Under the pieces are notes generated by a model. The model searched no databases. It was given only the letters and a program-made list of their open reading frames with translations, and was not told the origin of the DNA. Shown here piece after piece: positions 45,567-54,066 of a DNA stretch of 64,000 nt. Each line of letters begins with the position of its first letter. Positions within the stretch are counted from its first letter, which is position 1. The DNA lies in assembly GCA_020633655.1 (NCBI GenBank), contig JACKDF010000003.1, forward strand, positions 186,001 through 250,000, in the 5' to 3' direction. The translations under genes were made by a program, and so were the position numbers. The stretch comes from Deferribacteres bacterium. GTDB taxonomy: Bacteria > Zhuqueibacterota > Zhuqueibacteria > Zhuqueibacterales > Geothermadaptataceae.

Positions 45567-45767
45567 ATGAAAGATAAATTTTTAAAATTGGAAACTGTTG
45601 CTGAAATGCTTGATGTGAGTATTTGGACTGTACGCAAATGGGTAAAGCAAAGAAGAATACGTACATATAGATTCGGACGTGCAGTTAGAATTCGAGAATC
45701 TGATCTAATGCGTTTTGCGGATGTTATGCCAAGTAGTAAAGAGCTTCGTGATGAATTGTCTTTATAA
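45567..45767 (+). CDS. Excisionase-type helix-turn-helix protein
   Basis: The 66-residue protein is a MerR/Xis-type winged helix: KLETVAEMLDVSIWTVRKWVKQ (helix-turn-helix) and RTYRFGRAVRIRESDLMRF (wing and final helix). Such proteins bend DNA and steer tyrosine recombinases to excision. It lies 45 nt before the integrase start at 45,812, the usual layout. Confidence 0.85.
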   Translation: MKDKFLKLETVAEMLDVSIWTVRKWVKQRRIRTYRFGRAVRIRESDLMRFADVMPSSKELRDELSL

Positions 45768-45811
45768 AAAACCGTTGCGATTGGATATGTTTAATCTTAT
45801 AATTGACCATC

Positions 45812-46825
45812 ATGGCTGCCTTACGAAAATATAATCGTAAAGGTGGCGTCATCTATTTTGTAGATTTTGTTTATCAAGGTAAACGATTTAGAAAATCCAC
45901 AAAAACGAGCGACAGAAAACTTGCTGAATTGTTTCTGAAAGATATCGAAGTTAAGATCGCACGTGATAATTTTGGCTTTGATGATCTTAAATCGAAACAA
46001 ATCAGACTCTCAGCGTTCTTTGAAAAATATTTGCAGTTTTCTAAAGCAACCAAAGCTTATAATACCTTTGAGTTGGATAAACATTCTCAAAGTAAGTTTC
46101 GAGAATATACTGGTGATATAGAACTTAGAAAAGTATCCCCACAGTTGATTGAAGAATATAAGCTATATCGATTGAATCATGTTAAAGCTACTACGGTTAA
46201 CATCGAATTTCGGCATTTGAAAGCAGCATTTGAAAAGGCAGTGACTTGGAAACACATTCAAGAGAATCCATTTAAACAAGTAAAACAGTTTAAAATCAAA
46301 GGGAATAATTTCCCGAAATATTTAACAAAGCAACAAGTTCAATCACTTCTGAATGTTATTCCTGATGAAGATTTTCGAAATCTCATTCAGTTTTATTTGT
46401 ATACGGGCTGCCGACGACAAGAGACGCTCAATGTAAAGTGGCAGGATGTTGATCTTAAGTCTAGAAAAATACAAATTCATGAGACAAAGTCTGGTAAAAG
46501 TCGAATTGTCCCGATCAATTCAAGGTTGTTGAAAGTCCTGGAAAAACTTCCTCGTCAGAATGAACACTTGTTTTCTTATACCAAGTGGCATGTTACGCAT
46601 AAATTCAAAGAATATTTAAATGCTTTAGAAATCCCCAATGGATCAAGTCTTTCGCTTCATAGTCTCAGACATACTTTTGCAAGTCATTTAGTGATGGAAG
46701 GAGTTGATTTGTATACGGTCGCAAAGTTGCTGGGTCATAGTTCTGTCGCCGTGACACAGATGTATGCACACCTTGCACCGAATTATTTACAAGTCTCGAT
46801 CGATAGGCTTGATTTTAAAGAATAA
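45812..46825 (+). CDS. Tyrosine recombinase/integrase beside the attachment site
   Basis: The start at ATG 45,812 gives 337 residues; an upstream in-frame TTG at 45,803 is weaker. An AP2-like N-terminal beta-sheet (RKGGVIYFVDFVYQGKRFR) is followed by the core-binding domain and catalytic residues: Arg in TGCRRQE, HSLRH box, GHSSV and a terminal Tyr in TQMYAHLA. It ends 83 nt before a displaced tRNA-Pro fragment, so it is very likely the enzyme that integrated this element. Confidence 0.9.
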   Translation: MAALRKYNRKGGVIYFVDFVYQGKRFRKSTKTSDRKLAELFLKDIEVKIARDNFGFDDLKSKQIRLSAFFEKYLQFSKATKAYNTFELDKHSQSKFREYTGDIELRKVSPQLIEEYKLYRLNHVKATTVNIEFRHLKAAFEKAVTWKHIQENPFKQVKQFKIKGNNFPKYLTKQQVQSLLNVIPDEDFRNLIQFYLYTGCRRQETLNVKWQDVDLKSRKIQIHETKSGKSRIVPINSRLLKVLEKLPRQNEHLFSYTKWHVTHKFKEYLNALEIPNGSSLSLHSLRHTFASHLVMEGVDLYTVAKLLGHSSVAVTQMYAHLAPNYLQVSIDRLDFKE

Positions 46826-46906
46826 TTTGGCGTGTTTAAGGCTTGCGTTAGTTTTTGTTATTCCCTAAGTATTTAAAATTAATCAACTTATTGCTTTACT
46901 GACCCC

Positions 46907-46950
<44 letters not shown>

Positions 46951-46954
46951 TTAT

Positions 46955-46985
46955 AAAAAGCAACTTTTTAAGTTGCTTTTTTTTT
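46955..46985 (+). terminator. Intrinsic terminator after the tRNA fragment
   Basis: AAAAGCAACT pairs with AGTTGCTTTT, followed by T9. It was probably the terminator of the original tRNA-Pro gene. Confidence 0.75.
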
Positions 46986-46994
46986 GGGTTAATA

Positions 46995-47675
46995 ATGAAA
47001 GAACAGTACGTAATTCTCATCCCTGCATATAATGCAGAAGCACATATCGATGATTTATTAAATAGAATATCGAAGTTTACCGACGAACGAATTGTAATTA
47101 TTGTAATCGATGATGGTTCTTTTGATAATACAGTCGAAATAGTTAAACTGCACAAAACCGTGAATTTATTAAAGCATGAGTACAACAAAGGCAAGGGCGA
47201 TGCTTTAAAGTATGGAATAAAAATAATACTCGAACGCTATCCCAGATCTACCGCCGTCATCTTCATCGACTCTGATCTTCAGCACGAACCAGAAAAAATT
47301 CCACAATTCATTAATGCATATGAGCAGGGGAGAGGTGACTTTATTGTCGGTAGACGTGAGATATCTCTGCGAAAAATGCCCTTCGCCCGTATAATTAGCA
47401 ATTTACTCACTTCTTGCATGTTATCGCTTAAGTTGAAACAAAAAATATACGATTCTCAATGTGGTTATCGCTTAGTTTCTTTATTTTATTTGCAGAACGA
47501 TGTTACCTTTCAAATGGGTAATTATGCCTTTGAAACAGAATTACTGATAAAAGCAGGGAAAAAAGGAGCGAAATTTTTTCACATCGATATTCCTACAATT
47601 TATCATGGGTCACAAAGCTATATCCATGGTTTGCGAGATACATTGGCATTCATAAAAACTTTTTTAAGATATTAG
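46995..47675 (+). CDS. Family 2 glycosyltransferase (dolichyl-phosphate mannosyltransferase-like)
   Basis: The 226-residue GT-A enzyme has an N-terminal LIPAYNAEAHID, VIDDGSFDNT and the DxD-type IDSDLQHEPE. A C-terminal acceptor region DSQCGYRLVS resembles polyprenol-phosphate glycosyltransferases. It probably loads a sugar on a polyprenol phosphate for envelope glycans. It is the first chromosomal gene after the integration scar and lies 10 nt before a VTT-domain gene. Confidence 0.8.
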   Translation: MKEQYVILIPAYNAEAHIDDLLNRISKFTDERIVIIVIDDGSFDNTVEIVKLHKTVNLLKHEYNKGKGDALKYGIKIILERYPRSTAVIFIDSDLQHEPEKIPQFINAYEQGRGDFIVGRREISLRKMPFARIISNLLTSCMLSLKLKQKIYDSQCGYRLVSLFYLQNDVTFQMGNYAFETELLIKAGKKGAKFFHIDIPTIYHGSQSYIHGLRDTLAFIKTFLRY

Positions 47676-47685
47676 GAGAATTAAA

Positions 47686-48348
47686 TTGAGCCAAAATGAG
47701 CATATTTTAGACAACCCTCGTATAAAAAGAAATTTTGCTCGAAAAAGTTATGATTGGGTTTTAAGCTGGGCGGACACAAGGTATGGCGCATTTGCCTTGA
47801 TGCTAATTGCTTTTGCTGAATCATCATTTTTTCCAATTCCTCCTGATATTCTACTCATTGCTCTTGTATTAGGCGCTAGAACGCGTGCATTTATCTTTGC
47901 TGGAATATGTACATTTAGTTCAATAATAGGCGCAGTATTCGGGTACCTCATTGGATATTTTATATGGTGGTCAAGTCCTGGAGAATTTTCATCATTTGCA
48001 GCCATCTTTTTTAATCATGTTCCAGGATTCACTGAAACACTATTTTATAAGATTAAAGATATGTATGATACGTGGAATTTCTGGGTTATATTCACTGCAG
48101 GATTTACACCAATACCATATAAAATATTTACAGTTTCGGCAGGTGCATTCAATATTAATTTCCCTATGTTTATAATAGCATCGATTGTAAGCCGTGGTGC
48201 GCGTTTTTTTCTTGTTGCTGGTTTGCTCTGGAAATATGGAGAAACAATAAAAAATTTCATTGATAAATATTTTAATTTACTCGCTTTTGTGTTTACTTTT
48301 TTATTGATTGGTGGATTTCTAATTATTAAATTCGTCTTTCAAAATTAA
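47686..48348 (+). CDS. VTT/DedA-like (YqaA-type) membrane protein
   Basis: The start is TTG 47,686 with AGGAGA just upstream, giving 220 residues. Several membrane helices frame the conserved ESSFFPIPPD re-entrant segment, a GAVFGYLIGYF glycine-rich helix and a second re-entrant FTPIPYKIF segment. These are hallmarks of the DedA/VTT family of lipid transporters. It ends next to tRNA-Pro. The glycosyltransferase upstream suggests an undecaprenyl- or phospholipid-related role. Confidence 0.8.
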   Translation: MSQNEHILDNPRIKRNFARKSYDWVLSWADTRYGAFALMLIAFAESSFFPIPPDILLIALVLGARTRAFIFAGICTFSSIIGAVFGYLIGYFIWWSSPGEFSSFAAIFFNHVPGFTETLFYKIKDMYDTWNFWVIFTAGFTPIPYKIFTVSAGAFNINFPMFIIASIVSRGARFFLVAGLLWKYGETIKNFIDKYFNLLAFVFTFLLIGGFLIIKFVFQN

Positions 48349-48423
48349 CGGGGCGTAGCGCAGCTCGGTTAGCGCGCATGCTTCGGGAGCATGAGGCCCC
48401 CGGTTCAAATCCGGGCGCCCCGA
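48349..48423 (+). tRNA. tRNA-Pro(CGG)
   Basis: Complete cloverleaf: acceptor CGGGGCG/CGCCCCG, D-arm GCGC...GCGC, anticodon stem CATGC/GCATG with loop TTCGGGA (anticodon CGG), T-arm CCCGG-TTCAAAT-CCGGG, discriminator A. Bacterial tRNA-Pro starts with C as here. Confidence 0.95.
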
Positions 48424-48430
48424 TATAAAA

Positions 48431-48460
48431 AAAACCAGTGCAAATTCACTGGTTTTTTTT
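48431..48460. terminator. Intrinsic terminator between tRNA-Pro and the TPR gene
   Basis: AAACCAGTG pairs with CACTGGTTT, with T8 and A8 on the two sides. It can serve both directions. Confidence 0.85.
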
Positions 48461-48491
48461 ATATCAAATACTAAAGTTTACATAACATATA

Positions 48492-49886
48492 TTATGTGCT
48501 TTTAATTTCTGATAATAATCTTTCAGCATCAGCCTTTAAAGGCGTATTTACTTTTGAATTTAATACCCAATAGAGATGTTCAGTTGCTTGCTCTTTTAAA
48601 CCTTGTTTCCAATATGCATGAGCGAGATAAAATTCAGCAGAAATATTCTGTTTATTACGTTTAACAGCCTGTAAAAGTAATTCTGTTGCTTTAGTTAAAT
48701 CATTGTTAGCAATAAGTATTTTACCATAAAGCATTAAAGTTGTACTATCCGATTTGCCCTTGTCATGTGCTTTTTTTATTGCATTTAATGCATCAATATT
48801 TCGATTTAAAAGATCATAACACAAAGCAGTCTGTTTGAAATATAATGCTTTCGTTGGATTTAATTTTATAGCTTTTTGAAAGGCACTTAACGCTGTTTCA
48901 AGATGGCCACAGCGGAGATTAGCTTCTCCTAGACTATACCAAGCTTGTTCATCGTCCGATTTAGTATTCACATATTTTTTGTATAAATCAGCAGAAAACT
49001 TATAATCACTAAAAAGATAGGCACTATATGCTTCTGAAAAGATATCGTCCAAATTTTGATAATCAGACATGCTAATTATATCAGGATTTGTTTTTAATTC
49101 TTGCGTTGCGGATCTATCCGCAACAATCAATCGCTTTGCATGCGCTGCTAAAGGTCCTTTAGGATCGATTTCGACTACTTTATGATAACATTCATTAGCG
49201 TCCTGTATTTTGTTTTGTAGACTATAAATTTTTGCCATACCAAAAAAGGCACGGACTTCTAAAGGATTAATTTCAGTAATTTTTTTAAAAATAGATATCC
49301 CGGTGTCATATTTTTTTAATACACTTGACGCTGTTGCTAAATTAAGCAATGCCAAGGTATTCTCATGGTTAAATGCAATACTTTCAAGCAAGTGCTTTTC
49401 CGCGTGATCAAATTTACGCAATTTCAGATATACTGTACCGAGAATAAGGCGTGCTTTATAATATATAGGGCATAATTGGAGTGCATAATCGAGATTATCA
49501 ATTGCTTCTCTGTAGTTGTTTTGCTCAAAAAAAGCTATACCTGTATTAAAGTAGTAATCAGGATCAACAGGATTCAAAGAGATGGCTTTAACCCAAAGTG
49601 TCGTTGCAGTCGAATAATCCTTTTTCTTTGCATGAGCTAGGGCCTCTTTATGCAGTTCTTCAGCCTCTTGAACAACTATTGGGAGAATCCACTTAAAATG
49701 TGCTTTTCGATCCTCAATATTTATGTCGATTTCACCAGCTTTTGTGCATTTAAATTTCTCATTAAGAAATTTAAGCTGTTCCTCAATTGTTATTGATCCA
49801 TCGAATTCAGTCGGTATATCAATTGAAAATTCAACAGCAGTATCTAAATCTAATATTGCACTTATGAGTTTTTTTGCTTTAGCCAA
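48492..49886 (-). CDS. TPR-repeat protein
   Basis: The 464-residue protein has a short non-repeat N-terminus (IPTEFDGSITIEEQL, about 20-70) and then about ten TPR units from residue 80 on, for example LWVKAISLNPVDPDYYFNTG, AIKLNPTKALYFKQ and NLRCGHLETALSAF. It has no signal peptide or membrane helix and is probably a cytoplasmic scaffold. It is likely a monocistronic gene that ends at the shared terminator. No specific role can be given. Confidence 0.8.
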   Translation of the reverse strand: MAKAKKLISAILDLDTAVEFSIDIPTEFDGSITIEEQLKFLNEKFKCTKAGEIDINIEDRKAHFKWILPIVVQEAEELHKEALAHAKKKDYSTATTLWVKAISLNPVDPDYYFNTGIAFFEQNNYREAIDNLDYALQLCPIYYKARLILGTVYLKLRKFDHAEKHLLESIAFNHENTLALLNLATASSVLKKYDTGISIFKKITEINPLEVRAFFGMAKIYSLQNKIQDANECYHKVVEIDPKGPLAAHAKRLIVADRSATQELKTNPDIISMSDYQNLDDIFSEAYSAYLFSDYKFSADLYKKYVNTKSDDEQAWYSLGEANLRCGHLETALSAFQKAIKLNPTKALYFKQTALCYDLLNRNIDALNAIKKAHDKGKSDSTTLMLYGKILIANNDLTKATELLLQAVKRNKQNISAEFYLAHAYWKQGLKEQATEHLYWVLNSKVNTPLKADAERLLSEIKST

Positions 49887-50020
49887 AATTAATACTTCCC
49901 TGATTAATTTTAAACCATGGATGCTGTTCGATTATTATATATTTTAGTCAAATTATTTCCTAATTAAAGTAAACAAAAATACCTTTAAACCAAGATTGCT
50001 GCGGATACAAATTACAAATT

Positions 50021-50047
50021 AAAAAGCCCTCCTTGAAAGAGGGCTTA
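50021..50047 (-). terminator. Intrinsic terminator of tRNA-Arg
   Basis: On the minus strand, AAGCCCTC pairs with GAGGGCTT and is followed by TTT. It lies directly after the tRNA. Confidence 0.85.
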
Positions 50048-50048
50048 A

Positions 50049-50122
<74 letters not shown>

Positions 50123-50132
50123 TTAAAAACTT

Positions 50133-51005
50133 CTATTCTTGTGCGGCTTTAACAGTGTTATACATTAACATTGCAATAGTCATCGGTCCAACTCCACCTG
50201 GTACTGGGGTTATAGCCTGTACTTTTTCTGAAACTTCATCAAACTTTACATCGCCAACCAGTTTATAGCCGCGTTCCGACCTTGGGTCCTCTACCCTATT
50301 CACACCAACGTCAATTACAATTGAATTTTCAGCAACCATAGATGCAGTAATAAACTCAGGCTTACCAATCGCAGCAATGACAATATCTGCATTTTTGGTA
50401 AAAAAATCAATATTCTTTGTTCTAGAATGACAAATAGTCACTGTTGCATCAGCATTGTTACGTTTTTGAGCAAGCAATAATGCCAACGGCATTCCCACAA
50501 TCTGGCTTCGCCCAACAATAACCACATTCTTACCAACTGTACTAATTCCGCTATATTCGAGCATTTTCTGCACACCAAATGGTGTACAAGGTAAAAATGC
50601 ATCAAGTCCTGATTGCAATCTACCTTTGTTTACTGGATGGAAACCATCAACATCTTTTTCTGGAGAAATACGTTCTATAACCTCATTAGCATCCATTTGA
50701 TCTGGTAAGGGCATTTGAACGAGGATCCCATGGACGTTAGAATTAGCATTCAACTGATCTATTAATTGCAAAATCTCTTTTTGTGTCATGCTTGCAGGAA
50801 ATGTCAAGGTTTCTGAAATTAATCCGAGTTTCTCGCAGGCTTTTGCCTTCATTCGTACATAAACTGCAGAAGCAGGGTCATCACCGACGAGGACCACGGT
50901 TAATTTTGGAATAACACCTTTTCTTTTTAAAGCAGTTATATCTGATTCAAGATCAGCATAGATTTGATCCGCGACTTTGCGGCCATCGATTAATTTTGCA
51001 GCCAT
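50133..51005 (-). CDS. folD: Bifunctional methylenetetrahydrofolate dehydrogenase/cyclohydrolase
   Basis: The 290-residue protein has the FolD hallmarks: YVRMKAKACEKLG with the catalytic Lys, VQMPLPDQM, the NADP site GRSQIVGMPLALLL and the C-terminal PVPGGVGPMTIAML. It interconverts methylene- and formyl-tetrahydrofolate for purine and formyl-Met-tRNA synthesis. The start codon shares one base with the stop of the ymdB-like gene (TAATG), which implies translational coupling. Confidence 0.97.
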   Translation of the reverse strand: MAAKLIDGRKVADQIYADLESDITALKRKGVIPKLTVVLVGDDPASAVYVRMKAKACEKLGLISETLTFPASMTQKEILQLIDQLNANSNVHGILVQMPLPDQMDANEVIERISPEKDVDGFHPVNKGRLQSGLDAFLPCTPFGVQKMLEYSGISTVGKNVVIVGRSQIVGMPLALLLAQKRNNADATVTICHSRTKNIDFFTKNADIVIAAIGKPEFITASMVAENSIVIDVGVNRVEDPRSERGYKLVGDVKFDEVSEKVQAITPVPGGVGPMTIAMLMYNTVKAAQE

Positions 51006-51814
51006 TATAAACCTTCCGGTAGATTAATCCTGTTAATAGAAATACATTTTTTGGTTGTTGTCTCTATTTCAAGAAATGCGGCATTAAATCTTTTATTATC
51101 AGTAGCCATAGTAAATTTACGTGGTGTTTGTTTAATAAATCTATGCAAGGCGGTATTTATATCCATTCCGATAACGGAATCATGCGGTCCTGTCATTCCC
51201 AGATCAGTGATGTAACCTGTTCCCTTAGGAAGAATTCTTTCATCGGCAGTTTGTACATGTGTATGTGTACCAAGAACTGCGCTTACACGCCCATCAAGGT
51301 ACCAACCTAAGGCAATCTTTTCCGCTGTTGCTTCAGCATGAAAATCAACAATAATTAATGGTGATATTTCCTCGATTTCAGCAAGAATTTTATCGACAGT
51401 TTGGAACGGACAATTAATAGGGGTCATAAACGTACGGCCTTGCAGATTGATTACTGTTACCGTAATCCCATTTTTAAGCTCAATTGATTTATAACCATTT
51501 CCAACATTTTTTTCAGGATAATTTGCAGGTCGTAATATATTACTGTATTTATCGAAAAGTTCCTTTAATTTCCAATTTTCCCAGGTATGATTCCCCCCTG
51601 TTATTACGTCAACTCCTAATTTAAAAAAACGTTCCGCTTGCTTATCAGTTATGCCTTTTCCATTGTTCGCATTTTCACCATTCGCAACCACAAAATCAGC
51701 TTTATGTTTATCTATTAACGTTGGCAATATCTCTTCTAAAATATCACAACCAGGCTTGCCAACAACGTCTGCAACGAAAAGGACTTTTAAAAGATTTTGG
51801 TTCATATATGCCAA
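51005..51814 (-). CDS. TIGR00282/YmdB-like metallophosphoesterase
   Basis: The 269-residue protein has the calcineurin-like metal-site motifs DVVGKPG, NGENANNG, GGNHTW, DFHAEATAEK and GTHTHVQTADE, exactly as in YmdB. YmdB hydrolyses 2',3'-cyclic nucleotides and is known to interact with RNase Y or control biofilm genes. It lies 5 nt downstream of the rny stop and overlaps folD by 1 nt. Confidence 0.9.
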   Translation of the reverse strand: MAYMNQNLLKVLFVADVVGKPGCDILEEILPTLIDKHKADFVVANGENANNGKGITDKQAERFFKLGVDVITGGNHTWENWKLKELFDKYSNILRPANYPEKNVGNGYKSIELKNGITVTVINLQGRTFMTPINCPFQTVDKILAEIEEISPLIIVDFHAEATAEKIALGWYLDGRVSAVLGTHTHVQTADERILPKGTGYITDLGMTGPHDSVIGMDINTALHRFIKQTPRKFTMATDNKRFNAAFLEIETTTKKCISINRINLPEGL

Positions 51815-51819
51815 TTCAA

Positions 51820-53382
51820 TTATTTTGCATAATTTACGGACCGATATTCTCGTATCACAGTGACCTTTATTTGTCCAGGATATGTGAGCGTGTTTTGTAT
51901 TTTGGATGAAATTGATGTTGCAAGCTGCTCCGCATGTGCATCATTTATTTCAGAACATTCAACCATAATTCGAATTTCACGGCCGGCTTGGATTGCATAA
52001 GAATTCGTGACCCCCATAAAAGAATCTGCGATATCTTCAAGAGAAGACAATCTTTTAAAGTAGTTTTGCAGCGTTTCTTTTTTTGCCCCGAGACGAGCAT
52101 TACTAATCTCATTTGCTGAGGAGACTATTACGCTTAACGGCGATATCGCTTTATCTGTATCCATAGTGTGGGCAAATCGAATTGCATTTTGAACTTCTTC
52201 GGATTCATGGTGTTTTTTTGCGATATCAGCAGAAATTTCCGAATTTTTTCCAGATGAAAAATTATCAACGGCCATCCCAAGCTCATGTAACAGACCTGCT
52301 TTGCGTGCTGCAAAGACGTCCAGATTAAGTTCAGCAGCCATTAAGCCTGCTAGTGTTGCAACTTCAAGACAGTGCTGCAGAACGTTTGATCCCTGGTAGG
52401 TAAAATATTTAAGTTTTCCCAGCAGTTTTAATTGATCACGATTTAATCCGTGTACACCAGCATCGAGCATTGCCTGTTCACCATTTTCAAGGAAAATATC
52501 TTCAAATTCTTCCTGAGATTTTGCAATTACTTCTTCGATACGTCCAGGGTGTATTCGACCATCATAAATAAGCTTCTCCAAAGCTATTTTTGCAATTTCC
52601 CGGCGGATTGGATCAAAACCAGACAACATGACAACTTCAGGCGTATCATCAATCAGTACTTCAACTCCGGTAGCAGCTTCAAAAGTACGAATATTCCGCC
52701 CCTCCCTGCCAATGATTCTTCCTTTCATATCATCATTCGGTAGCTTAATTACACTGACTGTAGTTTCAACCACATGCGATATAGCTGAGCGTTGAATTGC
52801 TTGGATAACAATTTCTTTTGCTTTTTGATTAGCGGTTAGTCTGGCCTTATCCTTAATATCCTTAATCATAGCAGCAGCTTCCTGTCGCACAGATTCCATT
52901 ATATTTTCCATCTGAATTTTTTGTGCTTCTTCATTGGTTAAGCCTGAAATCATTTGAAGACGTGCATTTTGTTCAGACATTAATTTCTCAAGCTCTTTTT
53001 CTTTCGCAGAAAGGTTTTTTTCCCTAATTTTGCATAATTGATCAAGCTTTGTTACTTCTTTGTCCTTTTGGGTGAGAACATCAACTTTCCGATCAAGGTT
53101 TACTTCTTTTTCATTCAATTGTACTTCAAGCTGCTTATACCTTCGAAGCTTTTGCTTTTCACTTTCCTCTAGTTTTTTCCTCATCTCAAAAATTTGCTCT
53201 TCAGCTTCAAGAAGTTTTTCTTTCTGTAAATTTTCTGCTTCTTCTTTTGATTCCAAAATCAAATTTTCACAGTAAGCTTGAGCTTTGGCAATTTTATCGT
53301 GTCCTAACTTCTCTCTCAACAACCAACCGAAATAAAAACCGATCGGCAAAAGAAGTATCAGAATAGCGATAAATATATTCAT
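51820..53382 (-). CDS. rny: RNase Y, with substituted HD motif
   Basis: The 520-residue protein has an N-terminal membrane helix (IFIAILILLLPIGFYFGW), a coiled coil (to about 200), a KH domain (GRIIGREGRNIRTFEAATGV) and an HD domain. The HD region departs from the normal pattern: His366-Glu367 (LLHELGM) instead of HD, AHTMD where HHGD is usual, and Asn424 (SSANEIS) where Asp is usual. The HEVA-like first His (LQHCLEV) is kept. RNase Y starts mRNA decay. GGAGG precedes the ATG. The substitutions may reduce or alter its activity. Confidence 0.9.
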   Translation of the reverse strand: MNIFIAILILLLPIGFYFGWLLREKLGHDKIAKAQAYCENLILESKEEAENLQKEKLLEAEEQIFEMRKKLEESEKQKLRRYKQLEVQLNEKEVNLDRKVDVLTQKDKEVTKLDQLCKIREKNLSAKEKELEKLMSEQNARLQMISGLTNEEAQKIQMENIMESVRQEAAAMIKDIKDKARLTANQKAKEIVIQAIQRSAISHVVETTVSVIKLPNDDMKGRIIGREGRNIRTFEAATGVEVLIDDTPEVVMLSGFDPIRREIAKIALEKLIYDGRIHPGRIEEVIAKSQEEFEDIFLENGEQAMLDAGVHGLNRDQLKLLGKLKYFTYQGSNVLQHCLEVATLAGLMAAELNLDVFAARKAGLLHELGMAVDNFSSGKNSEISADIAKKHHESEEVQNAIRFAHTMDTDKAISPLSVIVSSANEISNARLGAKKETLQNYFKRLSSLEDIADSFMGVTNSYAIQAGREIRIMVECSEINDAHAEQLATSISSKIQNTLTYPGQIKVTVIREYRSVNYAK

Positions 53383-53394
53383 TTTGCCTCCAAA

Positions 53395-53441
53395 ATAAAA
53401 TTCCCCTAAGGCAATCAGTGAATTGCATGCGGGGAATTATA
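53395..53441 (-). terminator. Hairpin between zapA and rny
   Basis: On the minus strand AATTCCCC pairs with GGGGAATT around a 24-nt loop and is followed by TTATTTT. It may be an attenuator or partial terminator just before the rny ribosome-binding site. Confidence 0.55.
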
Positions 53442-53457
53442 AGCCAAATAAAAACAG

Positions 53458-53757
53458 TCAGGCATCATTTTCAAACGAATCAACCAATGTGGTTAGCTCT
53501 GAAATCCTTTTTTCAAATTCGTTGGTAAGCTGCTGGCTTCTTGCCTGTTCACGAAACAGCTCATCTGCAATATTTAAAGCAGCCAACACGGCTACTTTCA
53601 GAGCTGATTTTGTTGTGGTGTTTTTTTGAACTTCATGCATTTTTTGATCGATATAGCCTGCGATCTTCTGCATGTACTCAACGTCAGTTTCCCCTTTTAT
53701 AGAGTATTCAGCACCAAAAATCTGGACTTTTAAATTATTCGCTTGCAGCTTATCCAT
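53458..53757 (-). CDS. zapA: Cell-division protein ZapA
   Basis: The 99-residue protein has the ZapA N-terminal beta-sheet (KVQIFGAEYSIKGE), the helical dimer segment (YMQKIAGYIDQKM) and a C-terminal coiled coil. ZapA crosslinks FtsZ filaments. It follows a ZapB-like coiled-coil gene by 17 nt, and this pair between pheT and rny is a common order. Confidence 0.85.
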   Translation of the reverse strand: MDKLQANNLKVQIFGAEYSIKGETDVEYMQKIAGYIDQKMHEVQKNTTTKSALKVAVLAALNIADELFREQARSQQLTNEFEKRISELTTLVDSFENDA

Positions 53758-53774
53758 CTATATAAAATCTTAAC

Positions 53775-54053
53775 TTAAAGTTCTGTATCAAGAGCATCAA
53801 TACGTTTTAGCATCTCATCTATTTTATTGCTTATGTATACTTCCCTTTCTGTCAACCCCTCATTGGATTGTATACTATCATGCTCTTTTTGTAATTCATT
53901 AATCAAATCTTTTTTTTCTTCAATCTCCTGCTCTAACGATTGTACACGCTCCTGCAATTGAACATTTTCATTTTTCAGGGCTTGAATAGAATCAAGCGCT
54001 TGCAATATTTTATGTTCAAGCAAATTGAATTGTTTAAAATCCATGGTGTCCAT
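53775..54053 (-). CDS. Short coiled-coil protein (ZapB-like)
   Basis: The start is set at 54,053 (MDTMDFKQ) just after pheT, since the longer frame reads back into pheT; 54,044 is an alternative. The product of about 92 residues is a charged coiled coil (LKNENVQLQERVQSLEQEI). It resembles ZapB and other division-ring coiled coils. It precedes zapA, which supports a division role, but coiled coils are hard to assign. Confidence 0.65.
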   Translation of the reverse strand: MDTMDFKQFNLLEHKILQALDSIQALKNENVQLQERVQSLEQEIEEKKDLINELQKEHDSIQSNEGLTEREVYISNKIDEMLKRIDALDTEL

Positions 54054-54066
54054 TCCGGTCAGAGAA

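Noticed and set aside
53383..53457. 6S RNA gene after zapA
   Set aside because: The gap is only about 75 nt, too short for 6S RNA; a simple hairpin explains it.
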